Source of the DNA: Psoroptes ovis
Taxonomy: Eukaryota > Arthropoda > Arachnida > Sarcoptiformes > Psoroptidae
Assembly (NCBI GenBank): GCA_002943765.1
Contig: PQWQ01000012.1
Span: forward strand, 558,001 to 622,000
Direction: 5' to 3'
Length of the DNA: 64,000 bases
How positions within the stretch are numbered: the stretch's first letter is position 1; every line of letters begins with the position of its first letter. Positions 1-11,401 of the stretch are shown in pieces. The notes under the pieces were generated by a model, which saw nothing but the letters and a program-made list of their open reading frames with translations, was not told the DNA's origin and did not search any database. Position numbers and translations under genes: made by a program.

Positions 1-786
1 CGGATGTTAATATATCAGCATTTGGTGAATATGGACAATATGATTGTAGCGATTTCTCGACGTATTTATTCGTATAGATTTCATTATTATTTGCATCCAA
101 TATGGACACAAAATTTGTATTATTTTCATTAGGTAAAGATACGAGGGTGGTATAATTTTTCCATATAATTCGATCAAAATTATTATCTTCGAAATGTTTG
201 TGAATTTTCGCTGCCAGCAATAAATCTTGATCACTACCAGCTAAATGTTTTTGATTAGAAAATTCGCGTACATTTTTACGTAAATTATCGATATTTATTT
301 TGGCAATCATTGTTTTGATTATATTTTCATCGTAATTCTGATTTCGATCACTAATTTGATCACTATTAATTCTCTCATTAGTCAAATTATTGGCTGAACA
401 ATTTGCAGGTTCAGAATAATTGATACCGATCAAATATCCAATGAATCCAATGAAAATGAATGTCGAAAATATGATTGTCAATATTGATAATGATCGTCGA
501 TCGATACGACGTAAATTTTTTATTAAAAGATTGTCATTATTATGATGAATAAAATGATTACTATGACGATTAGTAAATGATTTCAATGATTCGGTCGTTT
601 TTTCATAAATTTCGATTGTCGGTTCATTATCAGGCCAATGACAATGTTGTTGATCATCATCATTTGGATCGGTATCGGTATATTCTTCATCTGAGTCAAG
701 AAACAATCAAGGTATTATGACAATTCTAGACAAAAAATCATCAAAAACTTACCACGATAAGGCCGATATTGTGCTGTCAATGTCAT
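1..786 (-). CDS. Glutamate carboxypeptidase II / transferrin-receptor-like type II membrane protein, 5' part
   Basis: Two exons are visible: 753-786 (ATG at 784-786) and 1-690, the second running off the window; together they give 241 codons. The intron has a GTAAGT donor and a CAG acceptor and splits a GAT codon. The product starts MTLTAQYRPYRDEEY, has an acidic and Asn/His-rich cytoplasmic tail, basic residues RRIDRR just before a single hydrophobic segment at about residues 81-103, then an Asn-rich ectodomain. The motif QKHLAGSDQD at about residue 160 matches the conserved HLAGT/S block of the M28 family (GCPII, NAALAD2, NAALADL), and the following 80 residues fit the same family. Family members are dimeric cell-surface proteins, either zinc peptidases that cleave N-acetylated glutamyl peptides or catalytically dead receptors. 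The metal-binding part lies outside the window, so activity cannot be judged. Family placement is fairly sure; the exact orthologue is not. Confidence 0.82.
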
Positions 787-2379
787 TGTGAAATACAGAA
801 ATAATCAAAAATCAAATATCATTTGGAAATCGATAAATGATTTGATTTAACAAGGATCACAAAATACAAAAATAAAAAAAAAATAAAAATTCGGAACTAA
901 TTTGAATAAATATCATCTATGTTGATTGCTGAATCATTTTTGATTTGTTTTCGATTTGATTCATTTGCACTAAATTTTAAATGATTCACCTAATTGGCAT
1001 TGGCATATACAAAATACATTCAATTCATTTGTTTTCATTTATTTCTGGATTAATTTTTATACCCATGCATATAACTCTTGACTAATGACGCTTCGTATTG
1101 CGCAAATTCTGATGATTATATAGTCGGATATATTCCGATTCGATGTGATGATGATGGATGGACGACGGGCGACGGCCTAATACTAATTTATGGACCTTTG
1201 GCTGATTGAAATACCGAATTCGAATAATGTTTGATTTTCAGAAAAAAACCAATGATTAATCATCAAATGTCGTTGATGATGATGATCATCAAAATTACAA
1301 ATGATCATAAATGAATGCAAACAAAACACCATAAAACATATGATTTCGGACATTTTTCCATTTATGGTTTTCTCGATTGTGTTTATTTGATGGGTTTCTG
1401 TTGGTGAATGTAATGTGTTTGTGTATTTGTCTGTGGTTGAGTGACCCTTACCCATCAATGAACTACGGTTTTTTAAAGTCAATTCAATGAAGTAGTGGTG
1501 GTTTTTCATACGGTGCAAACCAGTTTCTTCTTCATTGACCTCATGTTGATTGATTCGCTTCTGTGAATGTGTATTGCAACAATATGATTATGGTTTGATC
1601 ATTACACATGTCGTTATGCTTTGAACATTTGTCAAAAACGAAACATGAATTAAAGGATGACATTTGAAATTAATTATTTCAAATGAACATGGTTCAATAA
1701 TCATTAGTCATGGGTGTAGATTAGTGTGTGTGTGTGTGTGAAACAACAAAAACAACGACAAACACAAGGGGTTGTTGACATTTAAATTCTTGTAATTTGT
1801 CTTTCCGTATTTCGAGTTGAACTTATGGTGATGATGATGACCTTTGACAGCAACATCTGCAGACATCGGCCTCGGATTAGAATGACGATTTTTGAATCAT
1901 ATTTCATTGAATGTTCGAGGTTGACCATTCTTGAGTTTCATTGAAAATCGATTCATTTTTCCACGGATTTTTCGAGGTTGATTTGCTTCGATTTACCTTG
2001 ATATGTGATCGATTCGGGTAGTTGTCTATTGATTTTCTCTTTCCCGAAAATAAATATTGATCAATCATTATGATCATCATCATCATCTACATTGATATTG
2101 ATCACAAAGTTTGTCTTTGTTTTAAATTTTAAACACACGTTACCATAGTAATAATTAATTTTGAGGTATATTTTTGGTGATTCAATATTTTCAATTCATG
2201 ATAAATTCATGTATCCAAGTATTTATTAAACAATATTTGTTTCCCATTGTTATACGGGTCCAATCGTTTTTGAATTGAATTGAATTAATATTGAATTCAA
2301 AATATTTTGAATTTTGTTTGTTTTATTATTTGTTTGTTATTCGATAATTTGATCAACAATTAAACAAATAATCATAATA
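787..2379. promoter_or_regulatory. Divergent intergenic region between the GCPII-like gene and PCNX4
   Basis: This 1.6 kb stretch separates two start codons on opposite strands and must hold both 5' UTRs and promoters. It contains A/T-rich DNA, ATG/ATC trinucleotide runs and a short GT repeat. I see no clear TATA box or coding exon. Open frames on the minus strand at 1183-1518 and 1904-2086 look like chance frames because they are low in sequence complexity and resemble no family. Confidence 0.5.
1724..1740. repeat. Short (GT)n microsatellite
   Basis: About eight GT units are seen directly in the divergent intergenic region. Confidence 0.9.
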
Positions 2380-5300
2380 ATGAATATATCATTGATTAAT
2401 GAATATAAATATAAATTTATATTACATCGGCTATTTCAAACATTTACCGGTGGTTTACAGCTATGGTCCAATTCACCGGTAATTAAATTCAATACTGATA
2501 ATGGCAATGATAATGATAATACAACGAATAATGATTTAAAAATTTCAAATTTAAATAATTTTCATTTGAAATCGTTTCTAAAACAATTATTCATTTATTT
2601 ATTTCCATCATTAAATGGATTAATATTAACGCTATTAATTGATTCAGAATTAATTGATTTATCAATCGGTATCATTTACATTTGTATGATTGGTTTTATA
2701 TTTACAATTTTAATGAATATTAAAATGAATTTAAATTCAACATTTGGTTTCGGGAATAATAAAACTAATCCATTCGATAGTTTATCAATAATTGATAATC
2801 ATAATAATAATGGTAATGATAATCATCATCGACAACGACTAAGACATTCGATAAGATTTAATTATCATCGTGCAAAATTGAAAATTTCCAATCATCATTG
2901 TAATAATAATTGTTATAAAAACAATAAACAACAACATTATTTCATGATAATTATCATCATTAAATCCATATTATCATCAATGCTGTTAGGTTTAATGTTG
3001 AACGTATTCAATTTACAAATGATTCGGGATAATTTCGGTACCATTTCGACCGATATCGAAATTTCATCGTTGATAATTGTGATATTTTTATGGTTCTCAT
3101 TCACAACAATCCATTATTCATTAATCACTAATCAATTAATACCTGAAACAACAATCTATGCCATTCGTTATAATCATTTTGATTATTTTAATCGTTCAAT
3201 TTATTTGTTATTTCTGCTATTATTGCTACAATTTTCGCAATCATTATCTTCTAGTGAATCCGAATTAATTTTTGTCAAAATATCCGTGGAAAATAATCAA
3301 TCAATTTATGTTTGTGTAACGATTATCGTTTGTCTTTTACCATTATTACTATTACTAGGTGTTATACCATCATCAATTCAATCATTTTCATATTATTTAT
3401 ATGAACAATTCAATATTATTGCGCTTGGTGGAACATCATCGATAAATTTTCTACCATTATTTATAATGGTCAATGTTATATTGGTGATAAATACGATTAA
3501 TTATAAATATGTAAATAGTGATAGAAATATGTTCATTCTTATCAATATGATTTTCGGCTATGTATTGAGCCATAAATTATCAATGAAATGGATACGGAAA
3601 TATTTCAATAATTGTTCGCAAATGTTTGAATTTTTATTTTCAATAAATTCATTGATTTTGATCTATTTTCTTCAGCTATCATCTAATGAATCACTATTAG
3701 CCCTACGAATACCAATTTTTTGGATATTATTCTCTCTGATAGCTTTGATTAATTTTATAAAATTAATGAATTCAATTTATTTGATGAATGCTCTTCGGAA
3801 TCCATTGAATTTTTTCATAACAAAACGATTCTCCGAATATTTCAAATCAAAAACAAGTAATGAAGATTCAATTTCAATCATATCAATTATTATTATTCGT
3901 ATTGTATTGCATTTAATACTGCCAATACTATGTCTATTGCTGATAGTTCCGAAATTTAATTCTACTAATCAATTATCAAGTGATAATCAATTCGAATTGA
4001 TGATTTTCCTGAAAAATTTATTAATATTTCGTATGTTTCGATATTGTTGGCAATATTCATATTGTTTTGCAGCGCAAACACTGCTAATAGAATTTCTGGA
4101 GCTTAATACACAACAAGAATCGGACGATTATCTTATCGATTCATTCAATAATTTATCAATAGAAATGAAATATTTTCTCCTTGATTTTCTGCGAATGTTC
4201 TTCGGTAATTTTTGGGAAAAATTCCGAATGGTCATGACCATATTGATAACATCGATTTGGTTGAAAAAACAGCGAATACATCATGGTTGGGCAATTTTTT
4301 GTGAGTATTTTAATGAATATTCGGATAAAACTTGAATATGATTTGAATTCCCATTTGATTATATCATAGTGATCAACATAATAATATTTCCAATCACATT
4401 GATGATCATTATAATTACCAGTTTGTTGAACATATCGATAAAATCATTATTTACGTTGCCAATATTTCTGCCATCATTTCCAAGACCGATGAAATTTTGG
4501 TCAACAACACCAATCATACTTGATGATAATACTAATAATAGTGATAATGATCAACAATCAGTCAATAATAAAGATAATGATAAACAAATGAATGATTCAA
4601 TTTATTATCAACAATTAATGCCAAAATTATTACAAAAATTACATCGATGTACATTATTTTTTGATTTTTGTAGCTCAAACGACATATACTTGGGTAGATT
4701 TGATGATCGTTTAATGTGGTTTCAAATTCTAGAACAAGGACATAATTATTGTCAGCTACAAATGAAAGGGTTAGAGCTGCAAGAAACATCTTGTCATACA
4801 CTTGAAGCATCGACAATTGATCAAATCAATGATTATACATATCACCATAAGAATACTGTTGATAAATATTTCGGTACATTTTTTAATCGTTACATATTTT
4901 ATTCACTGAAATCACGATTAAAAACATCAATACAAACATATTCAAATGCAACAAGTATATTGACTGGTGTTATTGATTCACCAGATTTATTGCATAGAAT
5001 CAAACGTATGTATTGTTCAATATTTGTTTGGTTATTATTGAATGATCGTATAAAATTTATTCAAAAACAACAACAATATCAACAACAACAACAACGACAA
5101 CAGAGTAATGATAAACAATACAAACAACAGAAAATATTAAAAGAATCACAAATAAACATTGTGGTAAATGATGATAATAATAATAACAATAATAATGATC
5201 AATCGATAGCCGAATTTAATTTTGAAAATTTACAACCGAAAATACAATGGACAAATTTTTGTTATAAAGTATTATCATTACGTAGGAAATCGTTGCAACA

Positions 5301-6259
5301 TTTCAATCAACACAGTCAACCACAACCACAGCATCCACGAAATGCTGTTAATCGTTTTCATTATTCAAAAGAATGGTTTCGAAATTCATTGAAAACAATC
5401 ACCAATGATAGCCATAATTTAAATGAAAATGAAATCGATACACTTTCATCATCATATAATCAAATAACATCGATTTGTTTTACTTTAATATTTTCATCCG
5501 TAAATCAATCTTTCAATAATGAAACATCTGTTTCAACAAGCAACAATCATTCACAATGGATTTATGAAATTTTCAATCAAAATCATTTGATTGATACAAG
5601 ATTTGAATCCATTGCAAATGATAATGATATGAATGTAAATGATTTGAATGATATTTGTTCCAGAACGATACGTTATTCAATTAAACTGGCATTCGATCAA
5701 ATCATTTTCAATGAAGATTATTCATTGAATGATAAAACAACTTTGATGAATCAATTGAATGATTATGAAAATAATTGGTATTTCGGTATACTGAATTCAA
5801 ACGGCTGGAAACAATCAATATTGGCTGAGAAGTTGCATCTGTTTTCAATAACCAAAGATATTGTCAAGGTAATGTCAATTTTATGAAACTAATTAGATTC
5901 GAATCACATAGATTCTTTTTTTTATAATTTATTTTCAAAAGGAAAATTATCAAAGTCATTTGCTGACGATGAAAGATATCGATGTTCATCTTTATTCAAT
6001 GAATCGTTCGATTGTCGATGCAATATGGTCCACATTATCGTTTGAATTGTTTTATTTGACCAATGATGATGAAGAACGTTATTCGATACAAGCACATCAG
6101 ATTATTTTTCGTAAGTATCTCTTAATATTTGGATGAATTTATGATGAAATTCAAACAAATTTCACCAATACAGGAAACTTAACCGTACAAGCAGCTGATC
6201 CACCGCTTGGTTATCCAATATTTGCATCCGAACCGATCATCATATCACATTTAAGTTAA
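2380..6259 (+). CDS. PCNX4: Pecanex-like protein 4 (multipass membrane protein)
   Basis: Four exons join as 2380-4300, 4370-5868, 5942-6110 and 6174-6259, giving 1224 residues against about 1170 in vertebrates. Introns are 69, 73 and 63 bp with donors GTGAGT, GTAATG and GTAAGT, and all phases agree. The N-terminus (SLINEYKYKFILHRLFQT, then GG) matches the pecanex-4 start. Residues 50-640 hold roughly ten hydrophobic segments. After the first intron come FPRPMKFW and YLGRFDDRLMW, then LELQETSCHT: the conserved blocks at the start of the Pecanex C-terminal region. The last exons encode YLTNDDEERYSIQAH and NLTVQAADPPLGYPI, the family's signature C-terminus. Low-complexity Gln/Asn inserts lie near residues 870-940. 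Pecanex proteins are conserved membrane proteins; pecanex itself is linked to Notch signalling in the fly, but the role of type 4 is poorly known. The gene is intact. Confidence 0.95.
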
Positions 6260-6283
6260 TTAATTTAGAATCAAATTTTCAAA

Positions 6284-6289
6284 AATAAA
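6284..6289 (+). terminator. Probable poly(A) signal of PCNX4
   Basis: AATAAA occurs 25 bases after the PCNX4 stop codon, in A-rich sequence. The position fits a very short 3' UTR. Confidence 0.6.
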
Positions 6290-6339
6290 AAATTTCGCGC
6301 CGTTTGAAATTTTTGAAAAAAAATAATCATAACTGCATG

Positions 6340-6399
6340 CGCCATCTATCCGCCGAAAAGATTAAATCTTTAGTTAAATTTTTCCGGCAATAGATGGCG
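6340..6399. promoter_or_regulatory. 60-bp foldback with CTCF-like cores
   Basis: CGCCATCTAT at 6340-6349 is the exact reverse complement of ATAGATGGCG at 6390-6399. The arms continue imperfectly inward (GCCGAAAA against TTTTCCGGC), and the centre contains the palindrome AAAGATTAAATCTTT. A further GCCATC at 6404-6409 forms a third core with GATGGC at 6394. The AGATGGCGC-type core resembles the CTCF zinc-finger site known from animals. It sits about 50 bp after the PCNX4 poly(A) signal. The inverted repeat is seen directly; an insulator or terminator-proximal role is inference, and a decayed foldback transposon end is the alternative. Confidence 0.4.
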
Positions 6400-6409
6400 A
6401 CAGCCATCT

Positions 6410-7246
6410 CGTATTTAAAAATTTTCAAAAAAACCGCGCGAAAATTTAAATTCATTTTGTAAGGCTTTTCATTCTCATAATTTTGATACAAAATCATCAA
6501 TCAATTTTTGTTCATCATTATTCAAAATTTCAAATAATAACCATGAGAAACAATGAAAACAATCAGTGATAGCAACATAGCAACAACAACAACAACCGAA
6601 GCAACAAAAACTGATCATTGATTCCATGCAACACACGCAGACACACAAATTGAACGGAGAAATCAGTTTCTATTCTGACTATTCAAAAAATTTACCGTTA
6701 ATCAGTGAGGAGAAAAACAAATACACACATTAATATCAATGGGAAATTGAATAAAATGAAATTTATTCGAAGAGAAAATCATAGAAATCACCGAAAAATA
6801 ATAATAATAATAATAAATTTACCGAAAGCCCTAACAAATCGAAATCATAAAAATCATACAAAAAAATATCTATCTATACATCTTTATACATTTATCTATA
6901 CATAAATCTATCTTTATATGCATAAATATAAATTATCGAAATTATCTAACCGGTTATTCGATTCGTTAATGTTTTCGAGAGTTATTTTTGGATATTTTTT
7001 ATATGTTTATTTTTATATGAAGTGAATCCATGTACGACACATGCTTTGAATCATATCTATTTCTCTGTGCATGGAAATTCTTGTTCAATATTCATACTTA
7101 TTCACGTTCAACATTCTCTACCGTTCTAAATTCGGTCGAATCAATAATAATCAACGATAATATTTAATCATATCATTATTATTCAACGATAATTCAACAA
7201 TTTTCAAAGATTTAAACATTTAAACTAAGAACATATCGATAATATT
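6410..7246. other. AT-rich intergenic stretch, no gene seen
   Basis: This stretch holds CAACAA-type runs near 6575-6600, TATA-rich repeats of ATCTAT type at 6865-6925, and A/T tracts. The part at 7020-7140 is less biased and could be the 5' leader of the small frame that follows, but I see no firm promoter element. Confidence 0.4.
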
Positions 7247-7492
7247 ATGCCAACATTGCATAGATTCATCATATTTTCTTACGAGAAAAAGCAAGGGAAG
7301 AATTATATTATCATTATTATTGATAATAAACATCGAATATACATGACTGGCAAGCTCCAAGATAGCACAAAAGAAGAGCTAGCTGAATTTGGCCTTATTT
7401 CGTCGACAAATATCATCGAAATATCATCGAATACATATTCATACATTTGTAATAATATAGAAATTCAAGAAGTATTATTCATACAAGTATGA
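7247..7492 (+). CDS. Hypothetical small protein (81 residues), doubtful
   Basis: An ATG-started frame codes for a protein beginning MPTLHRFIIFSYEKK. It contains isoleucine and asparagine runs and a better-mixed centre (GKLQDSTKEELAEFGLIS). Codon choice is less A/T-biased than in PCNX4. The frame could also be a first exon, since a GTATGA donor-like sequence overlaps its end. I do not recognise any family. It may be a chance frame or a relic; no neighbour supports a role. Confidence 0.25.
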   Translation: MPTLHRFIIFSYEKKQGKNYIIIIIDNKHRIYMTGKLQDSTKEELAEFGLISSTNIIEISSNTYSYICNNIEIQEVLFIQV

Positions 7493-10481
7493 AATGAAAG
7501 TATTTTTCATAAGAAATACATTGATCTACAGTCAATAGATTGATTCGTATCTTGAATTTTATTTCATTTTACATTTTTCTTTTCGGTTCAAAAGAGAAAT
7601 GAATAGATGACTATTCTGAATTATTACTTGTCAAAAGGAAAATATTGAATGAAATTAGTTATGCGAAAGCTTCAAGCAAGCTTTAACTGTGCGCACCTTT
7701 TACGCATTGAACCAGTGAATCAATTCAATTCAATGAATGAATGAATGGCTTAACTCGGCTAAACTTGACTACGAGATTGGAATTTTTTTTTCTCGAGTTG
7801 ATCTGTTTTTCATTTTTACCGTTTCAAGCAATGATTAAAGCATATGTTTTACCTGAATTTCGTCCGAAAATTCAATGGAAAACTGTTAAACTGAGCAAGC
7901 TTTTAGAGATAGGGAGAGAAAGATACATAAATACATGAATAGATGGATGAATGGATGAAAATAAATGTCTTATTTGACCGAAATTCACAAAAAGTATGAA
8001 CAGATAAACGAAATGTTGGAGGGAATTAAACGAATGAATGAATAAATGAATGTATGAACTACTAACGATCAATCGTTCGTTAGTGGAAGTAGTTGTAGAT
8101 GGAAATATAAAGAAGAAAAAACATTGAATCTAAATTATTCGACCTGGAAATGATCGGTAGAGGAAAAAATGTGCAGGAGAAGATTATAAAATGTTTGCAC
8201 TCAGTTCTCACTGATTAATAATAATCAATTTAATTGAATAAAAAAAATATTCGTGCAACAAGAACACAAACGAAACTCGAGGCTATATACCTGAGCATAC
8301 ATCTATAGACCTATGCCTCGGAATTTTACTCGAGCGATTGCTCTCGAATAAAAGGCTTTTAAAGAGGTTCCACTGAACAAATCGTGAAATTCTACGAAGA
8401 ATTGATAAAAGTTTTTTTACGATTAAGAATTCATTGATTGGTTGATTAATTTAAAGATATCAGAATGATATCATTATGATATGCATTCAAAATTATTTTA
8501 AGGACAAAACAATTCAAGCAAAGATAAATGGTTAATGGGTAAACTAGTTTATTCTAGTTCCGTTATGTCATTTGTTTCTGTTTTTTAAAACAGTTGATCG
8601 CTTAAACAGTAAACTGTTGCGCAAATTGACTTGATTAATTTTTTGTTTTTCATCATAAAAAAATGTCAAACAATTATCATTCGAGATTGTAGATCAAATA
8701 ATAATCATTTTTCGGATTGAATATTGTTGAATATAATTTTCAACAATTTATCATCATTTTGGTCGCGAATAATTATCATTATTTGCTTGATTTGTTTTTG
8801 TTAGATTTAAGAATGCATTTGAAGATATTTGATATTTTAGCTTGCGCAGCAAGCTGAAATAAGAGCTAAGCTCGAAAGAAACAACAAATGATTAATTTGT
8901 TTCAATGTTTAAAACCAACAAACAAACAAACAAACGAAAATGGTTGATTAATTAATTTTTCGAGCTAATTAAGAATAATTTTTGATTATTTTCGGACAAA
9001 ATATTTTGATTAATTGCGGTTAATCATAATTAATCTAATTAATTACAAATAATCTTAGAATGTTTCGGAAAATTTTCCACGAAAAAACAAAAGATGATTA
9101 ATAAAACGAATTTCGTGGATTTCGTTGAAGATGATCGTCGATGATCATAGGTATATCGAATACCTTAATGATCATCAACAACGATTAATTGTTTCGTGGT
9201 AATCGGTTTCGATGAAATAAAATAATGGATAATCGAAGCTATCAGATGGACAATGGTCAAACATTGAACGATCATCGAATGCTCGGCAGTCTTCGGATTG
9301 ACTTCGTCATTCGGGACTGAAAACAACGAAAAATTCCATCAATAATCAATTGAAACAAATGATTAATTGTTTCCAAATTGTTTCATTGTTGTTTTTCATA
9401 AACGAGGGCTCATTTTAAATCATTTTTTCGTTTTTGTTATTGGTCATCTATTATCTATTCATTGCTTTGTTTTCGGCTTTGTTTTTTCGTTTTTCGAATT
9501 GGCCAATAGTCAAATGGGAATCGACTCGGATCATTCATTTTGACCATTCCATCGATGATTACTAGTAATTTATACCATTTTTATTGGTCCAAAATATAAC
9601 AATTTGTAACAACAACAACAACGAATCAACAATCATCAAACGATCAATGAAATAATAAATAATTATAAATATTGATCACGAATTTGTTATTAATTTCAAC
9701 TTATTATTTTTAGTTAGAAAAAATCAAAATTAAATTGAAATTAAATTACATGTGATGAATCAAATCAGAAATTTCATGAATCACATGATTGAAGATTGAT
9801 TGATCGATTAAATGTATGTTTTATCATTCATTGATTCAAAAATTGAATCAAAATTGAATCAAAATCGACTCAAAATTGATTCCTTTTTCATGTGTTTCAT
9901 GTATTTTCATTTCGAATCAAATCATGGCTAACGTTTCTGGTCATCATCATCATTAAAATTCATTGGTAATTCATGGTAAATTGATAAAACATCAACGACA
10001 GCAGCAGCAGCAACAGTACATAAGACACATAAGTCTTATATATCTTAAGCCGTTATATCGCTTAAGTATATGGTCAAAATAATCGTCTAAAATCGACGAT
10101 CACTTGGATACATTTCGTTTTTGCCATCGATGATCTACATATCGATGAATATCAATGATCCACATATCGATGGATATCGATCGATGAAGAGCAAGCGGAT
10201 CGATGAATAAAGACGAAGAAACCTTTCAGCATATCAATGATTTTAATGGTTATTACTGTTGCTGCTGCTGGTGCTGTTTAATGTTTTCAAATGTTGCTGT
10301 TTTTCAATTCGAACTAAGAACTAATCATAATGATACAAAAACAATAATTTAGAATCGACTTATTTCGATGATATTATTCAACCTATTCAATGATATTTAC
10401 TATTTCGATCATTACGTAACGCTTGCTTATATTTTCTAAATAATAATAATAATGATGATGATGATATAATTCTAATTTTAG
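7493..10481. other. Gene-poor stretch with short repeats
   Basis: No gene could be supported in these 3 kb. Noted contents are three TGCGCA palindromes (7690, 8618, 8843; the last within an AGCTTGCGCAGCAAGCT palindrome), a short tandem array of ATCGATG-type units at about 10120-10210, and CAG-type runs near 10000 facing CTG-type runs near 10260. A frame at 8240-8370 stays open for about 45 codons but has no convincing start or splice sites. Confidence 0.4.
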
Positions 10482-10706
10482 AATCGTTATGATGAATTTT
10501 ATGAACAAGTATACAATGGAAGTATATACGAAGACATATTCGACGATGTCTTCAGGATTCAGCAGCGTGATGCTGATCCGCAATATGCCTCGAAAGAAGT
10601 ATGCTTCGAAAAAAGGTATAAACCTTATACTAACAAAGGTATATACGATGCACATAAGAAGAGAATACAAGTGAATTTGACTGAATACAAAAAAAAACTT
10701 GTCTGA
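10482..10706 (+). other. Putative coding exon, unknown protein
   Basis: The sequence TCTAATTTTAG ending at 10481 is a good splice acceptor. From 10482 one frame stays open for 74 codons to a TGA at 10704-10706. It reads NRYDEFYEQVYNGSIYEDIF, then DDVFRIQQRDADPQYASKEV, then a basic tail rich in Lys and Tyr. The purine-first codon pattern and mixed amino-acid composition look coding, and the reading is not low-complexity. I do not recognise the family. Against it, other frames here are also open for 60-108 codons, and no partner exon is certain. It may be a last exon of an unseen plus-strand gene, or a decayed element. Confidence 0.3.
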
Positions 10707-11224
10707 CAAGTGAATTTCTATTTAAACTTTGAATGTGTTTATGATGTTGTTTGCAACCAATTTCTTCTTCTTCTTCTTCATCATGAATTGAATCAAAATG
10801 AAATGAATTTCGATGATGAATGAATGAATGAGTATATTCACATATATTCACTCATATATAAATACATTGAAACATTCGTACAAACATCGCGAATGGCGGT
10901 CATTGTTCTAGATTCAAGAATGATCATCAACATCAACAACGTTAGTAACAGTCATTTATATTTGAGCATAGTTCATTCGTTTCTTTGCTTTGTTCATTTA
11001 TTCATTTATTTAATGCTTAATGTTTATCATCAATTTTAAATGGTAAAAGGATTCGATGTAAATGCAAAAGCATATGAATGTTTGATAAAATGCCTGAATG
11101 CATCATTATTCATTGATTCATTGATGTATTTTTACCATTTAAAAATCAATGATCGATTCAATGAATGCTGAATGAGAGACAAAAGTATTATATTCCCCAA
11201 AGATATTTTAAGAAAATCCATTAA
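10707..11224. other. Intergenic or intronic stretch
   Basis: A/T-rich DNA with GAATGA-type tandem units near 10815-10830; nothing else could be supported. Confidence 0.4.
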
Positions 11225-11401
11225 ATCTATCAGTCGGGGAATTACATCGAGGAGAATTTGAAGATTCCTCGAAAATCAGCGAAATCAAAAAAGTATGCCA
11301 TTCATTCAGATGATCAAAATGGTCAAAGAGGAGAGAGACTATTACCTTCTAAGAATCAAAAGAAGTACGCGAATTTCAATGAAAAAGGGGAATTTCAATG
11401 A
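11225..11401 (+). other. Coding-like open segment, unknown
   Basis: Between stop codons at 11222 and 11399 a frame of 58 codons reads IYQSGNYIEENLKIPRKSAK, then SKKYAIHSDDQNGQRGERLL, then a Lys/Asn-rich end. Composition is hydrophilic and mixed, unlike the A/T-rich noise around it. There is no clear acceptor or start codon. It shares a PRK...KKYA pattern with an alternative frame of the 10.5 kb segment, which could mean a common repeat origin. No function can be given. Confidence 0.2.

Noticed and set aside
4562..4816. 84-codon frame antisense to PCNX4
   Set aside because: Lies wholly inside a conserved PCNX4 exon on the other strand; a shadow of the real gene.
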